Shown here: piece after piece, positions 16,858 through 26,237 of the stretch
Numbering within the stretch: the first letter of the stretch is position 1
How the letters are laid out: each line of letters starts with the position of its first letter
Assembly (NCBI RefSeq): GCF_900115865.1
Contig: NZ_FOXY01000005.1
Span: 124,001-188,000, forward strand
DNA from: Donghicola eburneus
GTDB taxonomy: Bacteria > Pseudomonadota > Alphaproteobacteria > Rhodobacterales > Rhodobacteraceae
Length of the DNA stretch: 64,000 nt
Direction: 5' to 3'
Notes under the pieces: generated by a model
Told to the model about the DNA's origin: nothing
Seen by the model: the letters and a program-made list of their open reading frames with translations, nothing else
The model's database searches: none
Made by a program: the position numbers and the translations under genes

Positions 16858-17832
16858 ATGACGTTTGCAAGGGCGCTGAGCACCGCTTGCACCGCACTGA
16901 TTCTAGGTGCAGGTGCAGCATTGGCCGAGACCCCCGTCATTCGCGCCGCGGTTCTGGAGTTCGGAACCGTGAACTGGGAACTCGACACCATTCAACATTA
17001 TGAGTTGGACGCACAGAACGGATACGACCTGCAGGTGCAGGGTGTCGCGGGCGGGTCCGCGGCGCAGGTGGCGTTTCAGGGCGGCGAGGCCGATGTGATT
17101 GTGTCGGACTGGCTCTGGGTGGCGCGCCAGCGGGCGGACGGACATGACTATGTGTTTGTGCCGTACTCCAAGGCCGTGGGTGGTGTCATGGTCGCAGGCG
17201 ACAGCCCTGCGCAATCGCTAGAGGATCTGAAGGGTCAGAAGATCGGCATCGCCGGCGGTCCCTTGGACAAGAGCTGGCTGATCCTTCAGGCATATGCCCA
17301 GCAAGAATACGGCATGGATTTGGCTGCAGAGACCGAGCAAGTCTTTGGCGCACCGCCCCTGGTGTTCAAGACCGCGCTTCAGGGCGAGACCCAAGGTGCT
17401 ATCAACTTCTGGCACTTCATGGCCAAGATGCAGGCGGCTGGGATGCGCCAACTCGTGTCTGTGTCGGACGCGGCCTTGGCCTTGGGGCTCGACCCCGAGA
17501 CCCCTTTGTTGGGCTACGTGTTCAAAGGTGAGATGCTGCGCGACCATCCCGAAATCCTAGAGGGGTTTGCCGCATCATCCCGCGCGGCCAAGGATCTGCT
17601 GGCCGAGGATGACGACGCGTGGGCCCGTTTGCGTGACCGCATGAACGTCAAGAATGACGCGCAATATGACGCGCTGATTGCGGGCTTCCGCGCAGGCATC
17701 CCCGCCAAGGGTGCCGTAAATGAGGAGGCTGCAGCCAAGATGCTGGCACTGATGGCCGAGCTTGGCGGCTCGGACCTGATCGGGAACGCAACCACCTTGC
17801 CCGAAGGCGTCTTTGTCCAGCCGGGTAGCTAG
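16858..17832 (+). CDS. NitT/TauT-type ABC transporter substrate-binding protein
   Basis: The protein is 324 residues from ATG 16858, chosen because AGGGAGGA lies eight bases upstream. A signal peptide ends near ALA-ET (about 23). The mature part begins with the family pattern VLEFGTVNWELDTI and has GGEADVIVSDW, LKGQKIGI and AINFWHFMAKM segments of SsuA/NMT1-like binding proteins. It is followed 10 bases later by an ABC ATPase gene. No permease is adjacent; the only one of this class in the window lies at 30122. The locus suggests import of a cofactor or substrate for the alcohol dehydrogenase system, but the ligand is unknown. Confidence 0.83.
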   Translation: MTFARALSTACTALILGAGAALAETPVIRAAVLEFGTVNWELDTIQHYELDAQNGYDLQVQGVAGGSAAQVAFQGGEADVIVSDWLWVARQRADGHDYVFVPYSKAVGGVMVAGDSPAQSLEDLKGQKIGIAGGPLDKSWLILQAYAQQEYGMDLAAETEQVFGAPPLVFKTALQGETQGAINFWHFMAKMQAAGMRQLVSVSDAALALGLDPETPLLGYVFKGEMLRDHPEILEGFAASSRAAKDLLAEDDDAWARLRDRMNVKNDAQYDALIAGFRAGIPAKGAVNEEAAAKMLALMAELGGSDLIGNATTLPEGVFVQPGS

Positions 17833-17842
17833 GGCAGGGCGG

Positions 17843-18496
17843 ATGGCGCTTCGACTCGTGGCATCGAATGACTCCATCTCACAGGGGGCGGACACGCCTC
17901 CTGTACTGACCGTTGCCTTGGATGGCATGTCCTATGGCACGCGGCAGGTGCTCGGCGCGATTTCTCTGACACTTGCGGCTGGGCAGACGTTGGCGCTGAC
18001 CGGTCCGTCAGGGATCGGCAAATCCACTTTGGTGCGGATCATCGCAGGATTGGAAACGAAGTATCAGGGACAAGTCATCCGCCCAGACCAGATTGGCATG
18101 GTTTTTCAGGAACCGACCCTCATGCCTTGGCGGTCGGTACTCGACAATCTGACACTGACGGCTGGGGTCACTGCCGAAGGCGCTGAAAAGGCGCTGGAAG
18201 AGGTTGGCTTGGCGGGTCGGGGCGCGGATTTTCCACGTCAGCTTTCACTTGGACAACAGCGGCGCTTGGCCTTGGCGCGCGCGTTTGCCGGTTCGCCGAA
18301 GCTTCTTCTATTGGACGAGCCTTTCGTGTCGCTCGACCCTGACATGGCCAATGAAATGATGAGCCTGTTCGAAGCCCTGCGCGATCGGCGTGATGTGGCG
18401 ACCCTGATCGTCACGCACTCCGCCGAAGAGGCAACACGTCTGGCGGATCGTATCTTGCGTTTAGATGGCAGCCCCGCACAGATCGTCCGGGGCTAG
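17843..18496 (+). CDS. ABC transporter ATPase, NitT/TauT type
   Basis: The 217-residue protein starts at ATG 17843, ten bases after the binding-protein stop. It has Walker A GPSGIGKST, Q-loop FQEPTLMPW (the MPW after the Q-loop is typical of nitrate/sulfonate/taurine importers), signature LSLGQQRR, Walker B LLLLDEP and the H-loop His in VTHSAEE. It is somewhat shorter than typical members. It should power the importer formed with the adjacent binding protein and, by inference, the permease at 30122. Confidence 0.87.
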   Translation: MALRLVASNDSISQGADTPPVLTVALDGMSYGTRQVLGAISLTLAAGQTLALTGPSGIGKSTLVRIIAGLETKYQGQVIRPDQIGMVFQEPTLMPWRSVLDNLTLTAGVTAEGAEKALEEVGLAGRGADFPRQLSLGQQRRLALARAFAGSPKLLLLDEPFVSLDPDMANEMMSLFEALRDRRDVATLIVTHSAEEATRLADRILRLDGSPAQIVRG

Positions 18497-18502
18497 GCCT
18501 GT

Positions 18503-19045
18503 TCAGAACAGCGGGGCGTACCGCCAATTGTCCGCGTCTGGCGTGACTTCGTCGAGATCGTAATCGGCCCCTTGCAGACGGCGCGCAACGAGCAGGCCGT
18601 CTTTGGCAGCCTCGTCCACGTACTGACGGCCAAGCTCTGCGTTTTGGGTGATCCCATGCCCGCGCATCAGGTTGATGCCGTGGTTGAACTTGCCCACCGG
18701 ATCCCCAAGCTCTGCGGCGCGCTGATCCCACTGTGCGGCGGCGTCAGGATTATACTCCCCGCCAAAGCCGTTGTTCTCCATATAGCTCATCCACGTCATG
18801 GCGGCGGTGTATCCCGCCTCGGCGCAGGCTTCGAAGATTTTGCGGGCGGTGTCGTGGTCGCCGGACTTGGTCATCAGATAGCCAGAGGCGCAGACCATCA
18901 TGTCCACTTTGCCCTCTTCGGCTTTCCTCAGGTTGTTCTGCCAAGTCAGCTCTTCTGGGTTGAGCGTGCCATCCTCGGGGCCGTATTCGGCGGCGGTTAC
19001 AGGAGCCGCAAAAACGGCGGCGATCAGGGCCAAAGTCAAACGCAT
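18503..19045 (-). CDS. Secreted Sel1-repeat protein
   Basis: ATG 19045 follows a GGGAGGA site and gives a 180-residue precursor with a signal peptide cleaved about AA-EYG (residue 18). The body holds two or three Sel1/TPR-like helical repeats, such as AGYTAAMTWMSYMENN and DAAAQWDQRAAELGDP. Sel1 repeats mediate protein contacts. It is 66 bases downstream of the ABC permease gene on the same strand and so probably part of that operon. A scaffold role for the periplasmic dehydrogenase complex is possible but unproven. Confidence 0.75.
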   Translation of the reverse strand: MRLTLALIAAVFAAPVTAAEYGPEDGTLNPEELTWQNNLRKAEEGKVDMMVCASGYLMTKSGDHDTARKIFEACAEAGYTAAMTWMSYMENNGFGGEYNPDAAAQWDQRAAELGDPVGKFNHGINLMRGHGITQNAELGRQYVDEAAKDGLLVARRLQGADYDLDEVTPDADNWRYAPLF

Positions 19046-19111
19046 AAAAATTCCTCCCGCGCTGTACCTAGCACAGGAGGCCATATTTTTCACGGTTGCT
19101 ATGGTCGTAGA

Positions 19112-19903
19112 TCAGCCCTTGCGGCGTGTCATACCCCGTTCGGGATCGTAACCCCAGATCGCCAGAAGCATGAATGCGACCAGCGCGAGGACGGTCCAGA
19201 GCAGCGCCAAAGGCTCTAGCCGCAGGTAGAGCGCAAAGCGGATCAGTTCGACCGCGTGGGTGAATGGGTTCACCGCGCAGATGTCCCGCAGGAGCGGGGA
19301 ACTCTCGGCCATTTTCCACAGCGGATAGAGCGCCGACGACAGGAAGAACATCGGGAAGATCACGAAGTTCATCACGCCTGCAAAGTTTTCGAGCTGTTTG
19401 ATGAAGCTGGAGAGTGCGAGGCCCAAGGCCCCCAGCATCAGCCCCGCGATCAGCAACGCGGGCAGGGCGGCGACATAGCCCCACGGCTCCACCGTGATGT
19501 CGAACAGCGCCGCGACGCCAAGGAAGGTGTAGACTTGCAGGATAGAGATCGCCGTGGACCCGCAGAGTTTCGAAAACAGCAGCCACCAGCGCGGTAAGGG
19601 TGCGGTCAGCAGCAGCCGCATCGACCCCATCTCGCGGTCATATACCAGTGACAGGCTGCTCTGCATTCCGTTGAACAGCAGGATCATCCCGCAGAGGCCG
19701 GGGACGATGTAGGTCTCGTAGGTGATGTAGGTTTGGTAGGGCGGGATGATCGACAGCCCCAGCGCGGCGCGGAAGCCAGCCGCGAACACCAGTAGCCACA
19801 TCAGCGGGCGCACCATGGCAGCGATGAAGCGTTCACGTTGGTGGACGAAGCGCAGGGCCTCGCGTTTGACGATGGCGCTCAGGGCGGTGAGGTAGATGTT
19901 CAT
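19112..19903 (-). CDS. ABC-2 type permease of the PQQ-alcohol-dehydrogenase system (PedC-like)
   Basis: The 263-residue membrane protein has six hydrophobic segments and the ABC-2 layout, including FRAALGLSIIPPYQTYITYETYIVPG... near residues 43-70, the typical segment after the first helix. This type, paired with its own ATPase, is regularly found next to PQQ-dependent alcohol dehydrogenases in Pseudomonas (ped cluster) and Rhodobacterales. The gene overlaps the ATPase gene by four bases (ATGA). The exported substrate is not established; a role in maturation of the quinoprotein system is usually inferred. Confidence 0.85.
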   Translation of the reverse strand: MNIYLTALSAIVKREALRFVHQRERFIAAMVRPLMWLLVFAAGFRAALGLSIIPPYQTYITYETYIVPGLCGMILLFNGMQSSLSLVYDREMGSMRLLLTAPLPRWWLLFSKLCGSTAISILQVYTFLGVAALFDITVEPWGYVAALPALLIAGLMLGALGLALSSFIKQLENFAGVMNFVIFPMFFLSSALYPLWKMAESSPLLRDICAVNPFTHAVELIRFALYLRLEPLALLWTVLALVAFMLLAIWGYDPERGMTRRKG

Positions 19904-20622
19904 GCCTGCGCTCCGGTCAGGGACAGGAAATAGTCGGACAGGTCGGCACCCCCTCGCAGATCGCCTGCGTGTCCGTCCGCCAGCTTTTCCCCTTGATGAA
20001 TGACGATCAGGCGGTCGGGGTCGTGGACCTCGTCCGTCAGATGCGTGGCCCAGAGCACCGTTAGGCCGTCCTCTGCACAGAGTTGGTGTACGTGGTCGGT
20101 GATGCTGCGGCGGGCGGCGGCATCAAGGCCGACGGTCGGCTCATCCAGCAGCAGTACGTCCGGCTGGTGGATCAGTGCGCGGGCGATCTCGGTGCGGCGG
20201 CGATGGCCCCCATTTAGAGCGCGGGCCTTTTCCCCTGCACGTTCACGCATGTTCAGGCGGTCAAGCGCGGCATCAATCCGCGTTGCAGCGTCGCGGCCGG
20301 ACAATCCATGCAGGCTGGCGAAATAGGACAGGTTTTGGCGGACGCTCAGGTCCAGATCCAGCGTCTGGTTCTGGAACACCACCCCCATGCGGGCAAGGGC
20401 CGCGCGCGGCTGTGCCTTTAGGTCATGACCCGCGATCTCGATCCGCCCCTCTGAAGTGGTGAAGAGCCGCGTCAGCAAGCCGTACAATGTCGATTTTCCT
20501 GCGCCGTTCGGTCCCAGCAGTGCGCCAAACGCGCCAGCCTCCAGGGTAAAAGACACGCCCTTCAGCGCCTCTTTGGCGCCATAGCGATAGCGCAGATTAT
20601 CGACCTGCAAGCCTACGGTCAT
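19900..20622 (-). CDS. ABC transporter ATPase of the PQQ-alcohol-dehydrogenase system
   Basis: The protein is 240 residues from ATG 20622 (MTVGLQVDNLRYRYG); a longer upstream reading lacks family similarity and is rejected. It shows Walker A GPNGAGKST, Q-loop VFQNQTLDLDLSV, signature LNGGHRRRTEIAR (a variant LSGGQ) and Walker B VLLLDEPTVGLD. The LDLDLSVRQNL segment is typical of the subfamily paired with PQQ dehydrogenases. It partners the permease gene it overlaps. Confidence 0.88.
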   Translation of the reverse strand: MTVGLQVDNLRYRYGAKEALKGVSFTLEAGAFGALLGPNGAGKSTLYGLLTRLFTTSEGRIEIAGHDLKAQPRAALARMGVVFQNQTLDLDLSVRQNLSYFASLHGLSGRDAATRIDAALDRLNMRERAGEKARALNGGHRRRTEIARALIHQPDVLLLDEPTVGLDAAARRSITDHVHQLCAEDGLTVLWATHLTDEVHDPDRLIVIHQGEKLADGHAGDLRGGADLSDYFLSLTGAQA

Positions 20623-20879
20623 GCGGTGCTGTCCTCCCCCTCGATGTGCAGCAGACCAGCAAAGCCAAAGACCCGAATGGTTTCTGTGCCTTGCGCCCCG
20701 CGCTGGATCAGACTGCACGCAAAGGCGCGGCGCGGGCAAGGGGATCGTGCACGCAGACGACTGCCACAAAGGTCGGAACCGTAGGCTTCGCAACTCTCTA
20801 CGACCAATGTCCCACATGCCCACCCGTTCGATAGGCCCGTCCCCCAACCAAGGTCTAATACCGCTCTGCGACCCTGCAT
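20619..20879 (-). CDS. Possible small ORF overlapping the ATPase start; doubtful
   Basis: An 86-codon reading frame ends in TGA that overlaps the ATPase ATG (ATGA at 20619-20622), an arrangement typical of coupled genes. The product would be Cys-rich with no signal peptide and no recognised family. It occupies most of the 307-base gap 20623-20929 between the ATPase and the PedF-like gene, and runs antisense through the likely pedF promoter (GTCTAATACC motif at 20853-20862). It may be a chance frame in GC-rich DNA. Confidence 0.25.
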   Translation of the reverse strand: MQGRRAVLDLGWGTGLSNGWACGTLVVESCEAYGSDLCGSRLRARSPCPRRAFACSLIQRGAQGTETIRVFGFAGLLHIEGEDSTA

Positions 20880-20929
20880 TTATAACAAAATAAAAAGACG
20901 CGAACACGGCACCACGGAGGAGACCCCCA

Positions 20930-21628
20930 ATGCCCAAGACAATTTCGACCCTCGCCCTTGGTGGCGCGGCGCTGGCCCTGACCGCGACACTCGCGCTGGC
21001 TCATGGCGATGTGACCCCCCAAGCCGTCAACACCGAAGGCCTGCCGGCTGTGGGTGAAGAGTGGCTGAGCGAAAATCCCTACCGCGAGGAAGCAGCGGGC
21101 AAGGATATCTGGGAAAAGGCGATCGCGATTGGCGACTCTGGCTACAACCAGAACTGCGCGCGCTGCCACGGTCTGGGTGTGGTCTCGGGCGGTCTGGCTC
21201 CCGACCTGCGGTTCCTTGAGGCCGAAGAATACGGTGACGAATGGTACGTGGAGCGTTTCCAGTTCGGTTACACCCAGAACGGCATCACCAAGATGCCCGC
21301 GTTCGGTGAACTGCTGGGCCAAGAAGCCGCTTGGGCGATCCGCACCTACATCGAAACCCGTCCCGACCAGGACCAGATCGACGAGCTGACACCCGAACTG
21401 CTGGCTCTGCGTGACAAGCTGGCAGCCATGGCTGACGGCGGCGAAGGCGACGCGGACGCGATCCACGACGAACTGGCCGAAATCGCTGGCGGTATCGAGA
21501 CCCTGTCCGGTGCTCCGGTTGCGGACAGCGTGGCAAGCCGCGCGGCGCACATCCTAGAGAAGGGCGGCGATGATGCCTATCACAAGGCAGCCGAGACCCT
21601 GACCATCGGCCTCTCGTCGGCGCACTAA
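20930..21628 (+). CDS. Cytochrome c-550, PedF-like
   Basis: The 232-residue precursor has a Sec signal peptide ending ALA-HGD (about 24) and a single haem site CARCH with GLGVVSGG after it; the axial Met is probably in ITKMPAFG. The HGDVTPQAVNTEGLP start and long helical C-terminus match PedF-type cytochromes that serve PQQ ethanol dehydrogenases. It follows a GGAGGAGA site and a GTCTAATACC motif about 70 bases upstream. The XoxJ-like gene begins one base after its stop, so the two form an operon. Confidence 0.85.
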   Translation: MPKTISTLALGGAALALTATLALAHGDVTPQAVNTEGLPAVGEEWLSENPYREEAAGKDIWEKAIAIGDSGYNQNCARCHGLGVVSGGLAPDLRFLEAEEYGDEWYVERFQFGYTQNGITKMPAFGELLGQEAAWAIRTYIETRPDQDQIDELTPELLALRDKLAAMADGGEGDADAIHDELAEIAGGIETLSGAPVADSVASRAAHILEKGGDDAYHKAAETLTIGLSSAH

Positions 21629-21629
21629 G

Positions 21630-22541
21630 ATGCAGCGGACAAGAGCCCTCTCTCTCCCCGCTCTTGTTCTCTCTTTGGTCGTGGGCGGCGTCACCGCTGC
21701 CCACGCCGAGGACCCTTGCGCGGATTACGTCCCTCAGGAAAAACCTCAGAATGCCAGCCGCGATATCGTGGGGCTGGATTTGGATCAGATCATGGACCAA
21801 GGCTCCATGCTCTTTGCGGTCTACGAGGATTATCCGCCCTACAGCTGGATGGAAAATGGCCAGCCCAAGGGCGTGGATGTCGAAATTGCCAAGCTGATTG
21901 CCGAGTACATCGGCGTCGAACCCAAGTTCAATTTCGTGATGTCCGGCGAAAATCTGGAAGCGGACCTGCGGGTCAATATCTGGAAAGGGTCCAATCTGGG
22001 CGGACGCATCGCCAACGTGATGATGCGCATTCCCTATGATTCCAAATTCAAATGTCGGGTCGAGCAGGTGACGTTCACGGGCCAATATGCAGCCGAGAGC
22101 ATCGCCATCGCCTATGACAAAGCGAGTTATCCCGAAGATCTGCCTGTGCCGGCCTATTTCCGGTTCGACAAAGTCTCGGTCGAGAATGACTCGATTTCCG
22201 ATTTCTACTTGGGTGGCATGGCGGGCGGTCAGATGATGACCAACATCGTCCGATTCCCGACCATGGAAGGCGCCATGGAAGCGCTGGCGAACCAAGAGGT
22301 CAAAGCCGCGATGGGGCCGATGGGCCAACTGGAGTATGGCGCAACTGAAACCATCGGTATTCACCAGCCGTCTCTGGCCGGTTTTGCGGTGTCAAAGTGG
22401 ACTTTGGGCACGGCTGTGCACTTCAGCTACAAGGCGCTGAGCTACATGGTGGACGATGCCATCGCAGCGGCACTTGCCGATGGCCGCATTGCGCAGATTT
22501 ACGCTGATTATGGAATGACCCATCAACCGCCTGTGCGGTAA
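21630..22541 (+). CDS. Quinoprotein dehydrogenase-associated binding protein (XoxJ/MxaJ-like)
   Basis: The 303-residue precursor has a signal peptide (about 1-26) and a family 3 solute-binding fold recognisable from LFAVYEDYPPYSWMENGQPKGV-type N-lobe sequence and a C-terminal IAQIYADYGM. XoxJ and MxaJ proteins of this sort are encoded next to PQQ alcohol dehydrogenases and are thought to help activate or assemble the enzyme rather than import amino acids. It starts one base after the PedF-like gene. Two Cys near the mature N-terminus and middle (CADYV, FKCRV) may form a disulfide. Confidence 0.82.
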   Translation: MQRTRALSLPALVLSLVVGGVTAAHAEDPCADYVPQEKPQNASRDIVGLDLDQIMDQGSMLFAVYEDYPPYSWMENGQPKGVDVEIAKLIAEYIGVEPKFNFVMSGENLEADLRVNIWKGSNLGGRIANVMMRIPYDSKFKCRVEQVTFTGQYAAESIAIAYDKASYPEDLPVPAYFRFDKVSVENDSISDFYLGGMAGGQMMTNIVRFPTMEGAMEALANQEVKAAMGPMGQLEYGATETIGIHQPSLAGFAVSKWTLGTAVHFSYKALSYMVDDAIAAALADGRIAQIYADYGMTHQPPVR

Positions 22542-22630
22542 AATATGTGGGAAACTCATCCCTTAGTCTAATATGCCATTTGACGGTTCGCCCATAGGCT
22601 TGATGATGGAAGCGAGGGAGGACCGTTACC

Positions 22631-23170
22631 GTGAAAATGAACGACTCACGAGAGATTGCCGCAACGCCCGAAGCCGTATGGGCGGCGATCCTCGATCCAG
22701 AGGTGCTTAAACAGTGCATTCCCGGATGCGAATCCATGGAAGGCAGCCCCGAAGAGGGCTTTGATGCCACCGTTGTCCAGAAGGTCGGCCCCGTGAAGGC
22801 CAAGTTCTCGGGCAAAGTAAATCTCGAAGATATGAACCCGCCAAATTCAGTCAAACTGGTGGGCGAAGGGAAGGGCGGGGCCGCCGGTTTCGCCAAGGGC
22901 GAGGCGACTGTGACCTTGGCGCCATCTGACACTGGCACAACCCTGACCTATGATGTCGATGCCAAGGTCGGCGGCAAGCTCGCGCAGCTTGGCAGCCGCG
23001 TCATCGACGGCTTTGCCAAGAAGATGGCAGACCAGTTTTTCACCAATTTCCAGAATGTTGTGGAGGGACCTGCCGAGGAAGCAGCGCCCGAACCAGCAGC
23101 AGAAGAGCCAGCAGCCGCCGAAGAAGCGCCTGCGGAGAAGAAAGGATTTATCAAACGCCTGTTCTCGTGA
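22631..23170 (+). CDS. coxG: CoxG-like SRPBCC protein
   Basis: The 179-residue protein matches the CoxG family: MNDSREI, PEAVWAAILDPEVLKQCIPGC, KAKFSG, GEGKGGAAGFAKG and a C-terminal KMADQFF helix. A low-complexity Ala/Glu/Pro tail leads to a basic KKGFIKRLF end that may contact the membrane. CoxG helps recruit or mature carbon monoxide dehydrogenase-type molybdenum hydroxylases. It leads the coxG-S-L-M operon. GTG 22631 sits eight bases after GGGAGGA; ATG 22637 is the alternative. A GTCTAATATGCC motif lies 55 bases upstream. Confidence 0.85.
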   Translation: MKMNDSREIAATPEAVWAAILDPEVLKQCIPGCESMEGSPEEGFDATVVQKVGPVKAKFSGKVNLEDMNPPNSVKLVGEGKGGAAGFAKGEATVTLAPSDTGTTLTYDVDAKVGGKLAQLGSRVIDGFAKKMADQFFTNFQNVVEGPAEEAAPEPAAEEPAAAEEAPAEKKGFIKRLFS

Positions 23171-23219
23171 CAGGTTGGGTCTAAACGACCAAGCAATTCG
23201 CCAGCTAGGGAGGAGTTAG

Positions 23220-23705
<486 letters not shown>

Positions 23706-23777
23706 AACGGCTACTGGCGCGAGGAGGCGCCGGTCGCATGGCGGATCGCTCCGCCGCAGTTTTAGGGAGGATGGACC

Positions 23778-26144
23778 ATGCCAAAGGATTCAGGCATCGG
23801 CGCTGCATCGAAGCGGCGCGAGGACGTCCGGTTTCTGACGGGAACCGGCAATTATACCGATGACATCAACGTCTACGGTCAGACCTATGTGTATTTTCTG
23901 CGCTCAGATGTAGCGCACGGTCGGATTAACAACATCGACACCAGCGCTGCCGCCGCCATGGAAGGCGTTGTCGGCATCTTTACCGGCGCCGATTTCGAAG
24001 GCATTGGCGGTTTGCCCTGCGGTTGGCAGGTCACTGACCGCTTTGGCGAGGCGATGCAGGAACCGGCGCACCCCGTTCTGGCGCAGGGCAAAGTCCGCCA
24101 CGTGGGCGATCCCATCGCCGCGGTTGTGGCCGAGAGCCTGCAGCAGGCCCGCGATGCCGCCGAGGCGATTGAGGTAGATATCGAAGAACTGCCCGCCGTT
24201 GTGGACATGAAGGCCGCTCTGGAAGAGGGCAGCGCCAAGGTGCACGACGACCTGACCTCGAACCTCTGCTATGATTGGGGTTTCGTCGAGGACAACAAGG
24301 CCGCTGTGGACGAGGCGATCAAGAACGCAGCGCACGTCACCACGCTGGAGCTGGTGAACAACCGTCTGGTGGCAAACCCGATGGAGCCGCGTGTTGCCGT
24401 GGGCGAGTACAACCGCTCGAACGACGAATCCACGCTCTACACCACCAGCCAGAACCCCCACGTGATCCGTCTGCTGATGGGCGCGTTCGTTCTGGGCATC
24501 CCCGAGCACAAGCTGCGCGTTGTGGCCCCTGATGTGGGTGGCGGCTTTGGCACCAAGATCTTCCACTACGCGGAAGAAGCCTTTGTGACCTTTGCTGCGC
24601 GCAAGCTGAACCGTCCGGTGAAATGGACTGCTTCGCGCTCCGAAGCGTTCATGTCGGACGCTCATGGCCGCGACCACGTGACCAAGATCGAACTGGCGCT
24701 GGATGCGGACAACAATTTCACCGCGCTGCGCACAGAAACCTATGCAAACATGGGGGCTTACCTGTCGACCTTCGCGCCGTCGGTACCCACATGGTTGCAT
24801 GGCACCCTGATGGCGGGCAACTACAAGACCCCGCTGATCTACGTGAACGTCAAGGCCGTGTTCACCAACACGGTTCCTGTTGACGCCTATCGCGGCGCTG
24901 GCCGCCCTGAGGCGACCTATCAGCTGGAGCGCGTGGTGGATAAAGCTGCCCGCGAACTGGGTGTGGACCCCATCGCCTTGCGCCGCCAGAACTTCATCTC
25001 GGAGTTCCCCTATGCGACGCCCGTGGCGGTCGAGTACGACACCGGCGATTACTTCGCGACCATGGACAAACTCGAAGAGATCGCCGATCTGGCCGGTTTC
25101 GAAGCGCGCCGCAAAGAGTCCGAAGCCAAAGGCATGCTGCGCGGTCTGGGTGTGAACTGCTACATCGAGGCTTGCGGCATCGCGCCGTCGAACCTGGTGG
25201 GTCAGCTGGGTGCACGCGCGGGTCTGTATGATGCGGCGACCGTGCGTGTGAACGCGACCGGCTCGATCAGTGTCATGGTCGGCGCGCACAGCCACGGTCA
25301 GGGCCATGAAACGGCGTTCCCGCAGGTCGTTGCAGACATGCTGGGTATCGACGAGTCGATGATCGAGATTGTCCACGGCGACAGCTCGAAAATCCCGTTC
25401 GGCATGGGCACCTATGGCTCGCGCTCTTTGGCGGTTTGCGGATCTGCGATGGTCAAAGCGACCGAGAAGATCATCAAGAAAGCCAAGAAGATCGCCAGCC
25501 ACCTGCTCGAAGCGTCAGAGGGCGATATCGAGCTTAAGGATGGCCAATTCACCGTGGCAGGCACCGACAAGTCGGTGGCTTGGGGCGATGTGACCTTGGC
25601 GGCCTATGTGCCCCACAACTACCCGCTCGAAGACATTGAGCCCGGCCTCGAAGAGACCGCGTTCTATGATCCGTCGAACTTCACTTACCCGTCGGGGGCC
25701 TATTGCTGCGAGGTCGAGCTTGACCCCGAAACCGGCAGGGTCACGATCGAGCGTTTCGCGGCTGCCGATGACTTTGGCAACGTGGTGAACCCGATGATCG
25801 TCGAAGGTCAGGTCCACGGCGGCATCGGTCAGGGTATCGGTCAGGCGCTGCTGGAAAACTGCGTCTACGACAGCGAAGGCCAGCTGCTGAGCGCGTCCTA
25901 CATGGACTATGCGATGCCCCGCGCCGAAGATGTGCCGTTCTATGTGGTGGATCATTCCTGCGCGACACCCTGCACTCACAACCCGTTGGGTGTGAAGGGC
26001 TGCGGCGAAGCAGGCGCGATCGGCTCGCCGCCTTCGGTGGTGAACGCGGTGATCGACGCGATCCAGTCGAGCGGCAAAAAAGACGTGACCCATATCGACA
26101 TGCCCCTGTCGCCCCAGCGCGTCTGGGCTGCGATGCAAGGCTAA
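23778..26144 (+). CDS. coxL: Molybdenum hydroxylase large subunit, form II CoxL-like
   Basis: The 788-residue protein binds the molybdopterin cytosine dinucleotide cofactor. Visible motifs are GGGFGTK (near residue 255), the active-site loop AYRGAGR and the catalytic Glu in [10 protein letters not shown] close to the C-terminus. AYRGAGR is the form II signature. True CO dehydrogenases (form I) have AYxCSFR with the Cys that holds copper, which is absent here. Form II enzymes have uncertain CO activity and may be aldehyde or other carbonyl dehydrogenases. Its place inside an alcohol-oxidation locus favours aldehyde oxidation, which is an inference. Confidence 0.92.
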   Translation: MPKDSGIGAASKRREDVRFLTGTGNYTDDINVYGQTYVYFLRSDVAHGRINNIDTSAAAAMEGVVGIFTGADFEGIGGLPCGWQVTDRFGEAMQEPAHPVLAQGKVRHVGDPIAAVVAESLQQARDAAEAIEVDIEELPAVVDMKAALEEGSAKVHDDLTSNLCYDWGFVEDNKAAVDEAIKNAAHVTTLELVNNRLVANPMEPRVAVGEYNRSNDESTLYTTSQNPHVIRLLMGAFVLGIPEHKLRVVAPDVGGGFGTKIFHYAEEAFVTFAARKLNRPVKWTASRSEAFMSDAHGRDHVTKIELALDADNNFTALRTETYANMGAYLSTFAPSVPTWLHGTLMAGNYKTPLIYVNVKAVFTNTVPVDAYRGAGRPEATYQLERVVDKAARELGVDPIALRRQNFISEFPYATPVAVEYDTGDYFATMDKLEEIADLAGFEARRKESEAKGMLRGLGVNCYIEACGIAPSNLVGQLGARAGLYDAATVRVNATGSISVMVGAHSHGQGHETAFPQVVADMLGIDESMIEIVHGDSSKIPFGMGTYGSRSLAVCGSAMVKATEKIIKKAKKIASHLLEASEGDIELKDGQFTVAGTDKSVAWGDVTLAAYVPHNYPLEDIEPGLEETAFYDPSNFTYPSGAYCCEVELDPETGRVTIERFAAADDFGNVVNPMIVEGQVHGGIGQGIGQALLENCVYDSEGQLLSASYMDYAMPRAEDVPFYVVDHSCATPCTHNPLGVKGCGEAGAIGSPPSVVNAVIDAIQSSGKKDVTHIDMPLSPQRVWAAMQG

Positions 26145-26160
26145 TGACGGAGAGGGTGGA

Positions 26161-26209
26161 CCGGGGGCGCTGCCCCCGGACCCCCGGAGTATTTCGAGAA
26201 AGAGAAAGC
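26161..26209. repeat. Extragenic palindromic element of the Rhodobacterales type
   Basis: CCGGGGGC-GCT-GCCCCCGG (26161-26179) is a perfect 8-bp hairpin, followed by a GGAGTATTTCGAG...AAAG tail (26186-26209). From memory, hairpin-plus-tail elements like this are scattered between genes in Rhodobacterales genomes. It lies between coxL and coxM and could act as a processing or attenuation site. Tail-only copies are at 4583-4610 and 42034-42060. Confidence 0.65.
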
Positions 26210-26237
26210 AGGAGACTGCGATCTCAGGAGGAGCGAT

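Noticed and set aside
23904-25502. 532-codon open frame opposite coxL
   Set aside because: Antisense shadow; His/Arg/Gln-rich composition typical of reverse-strand reading of GC-rich genes.
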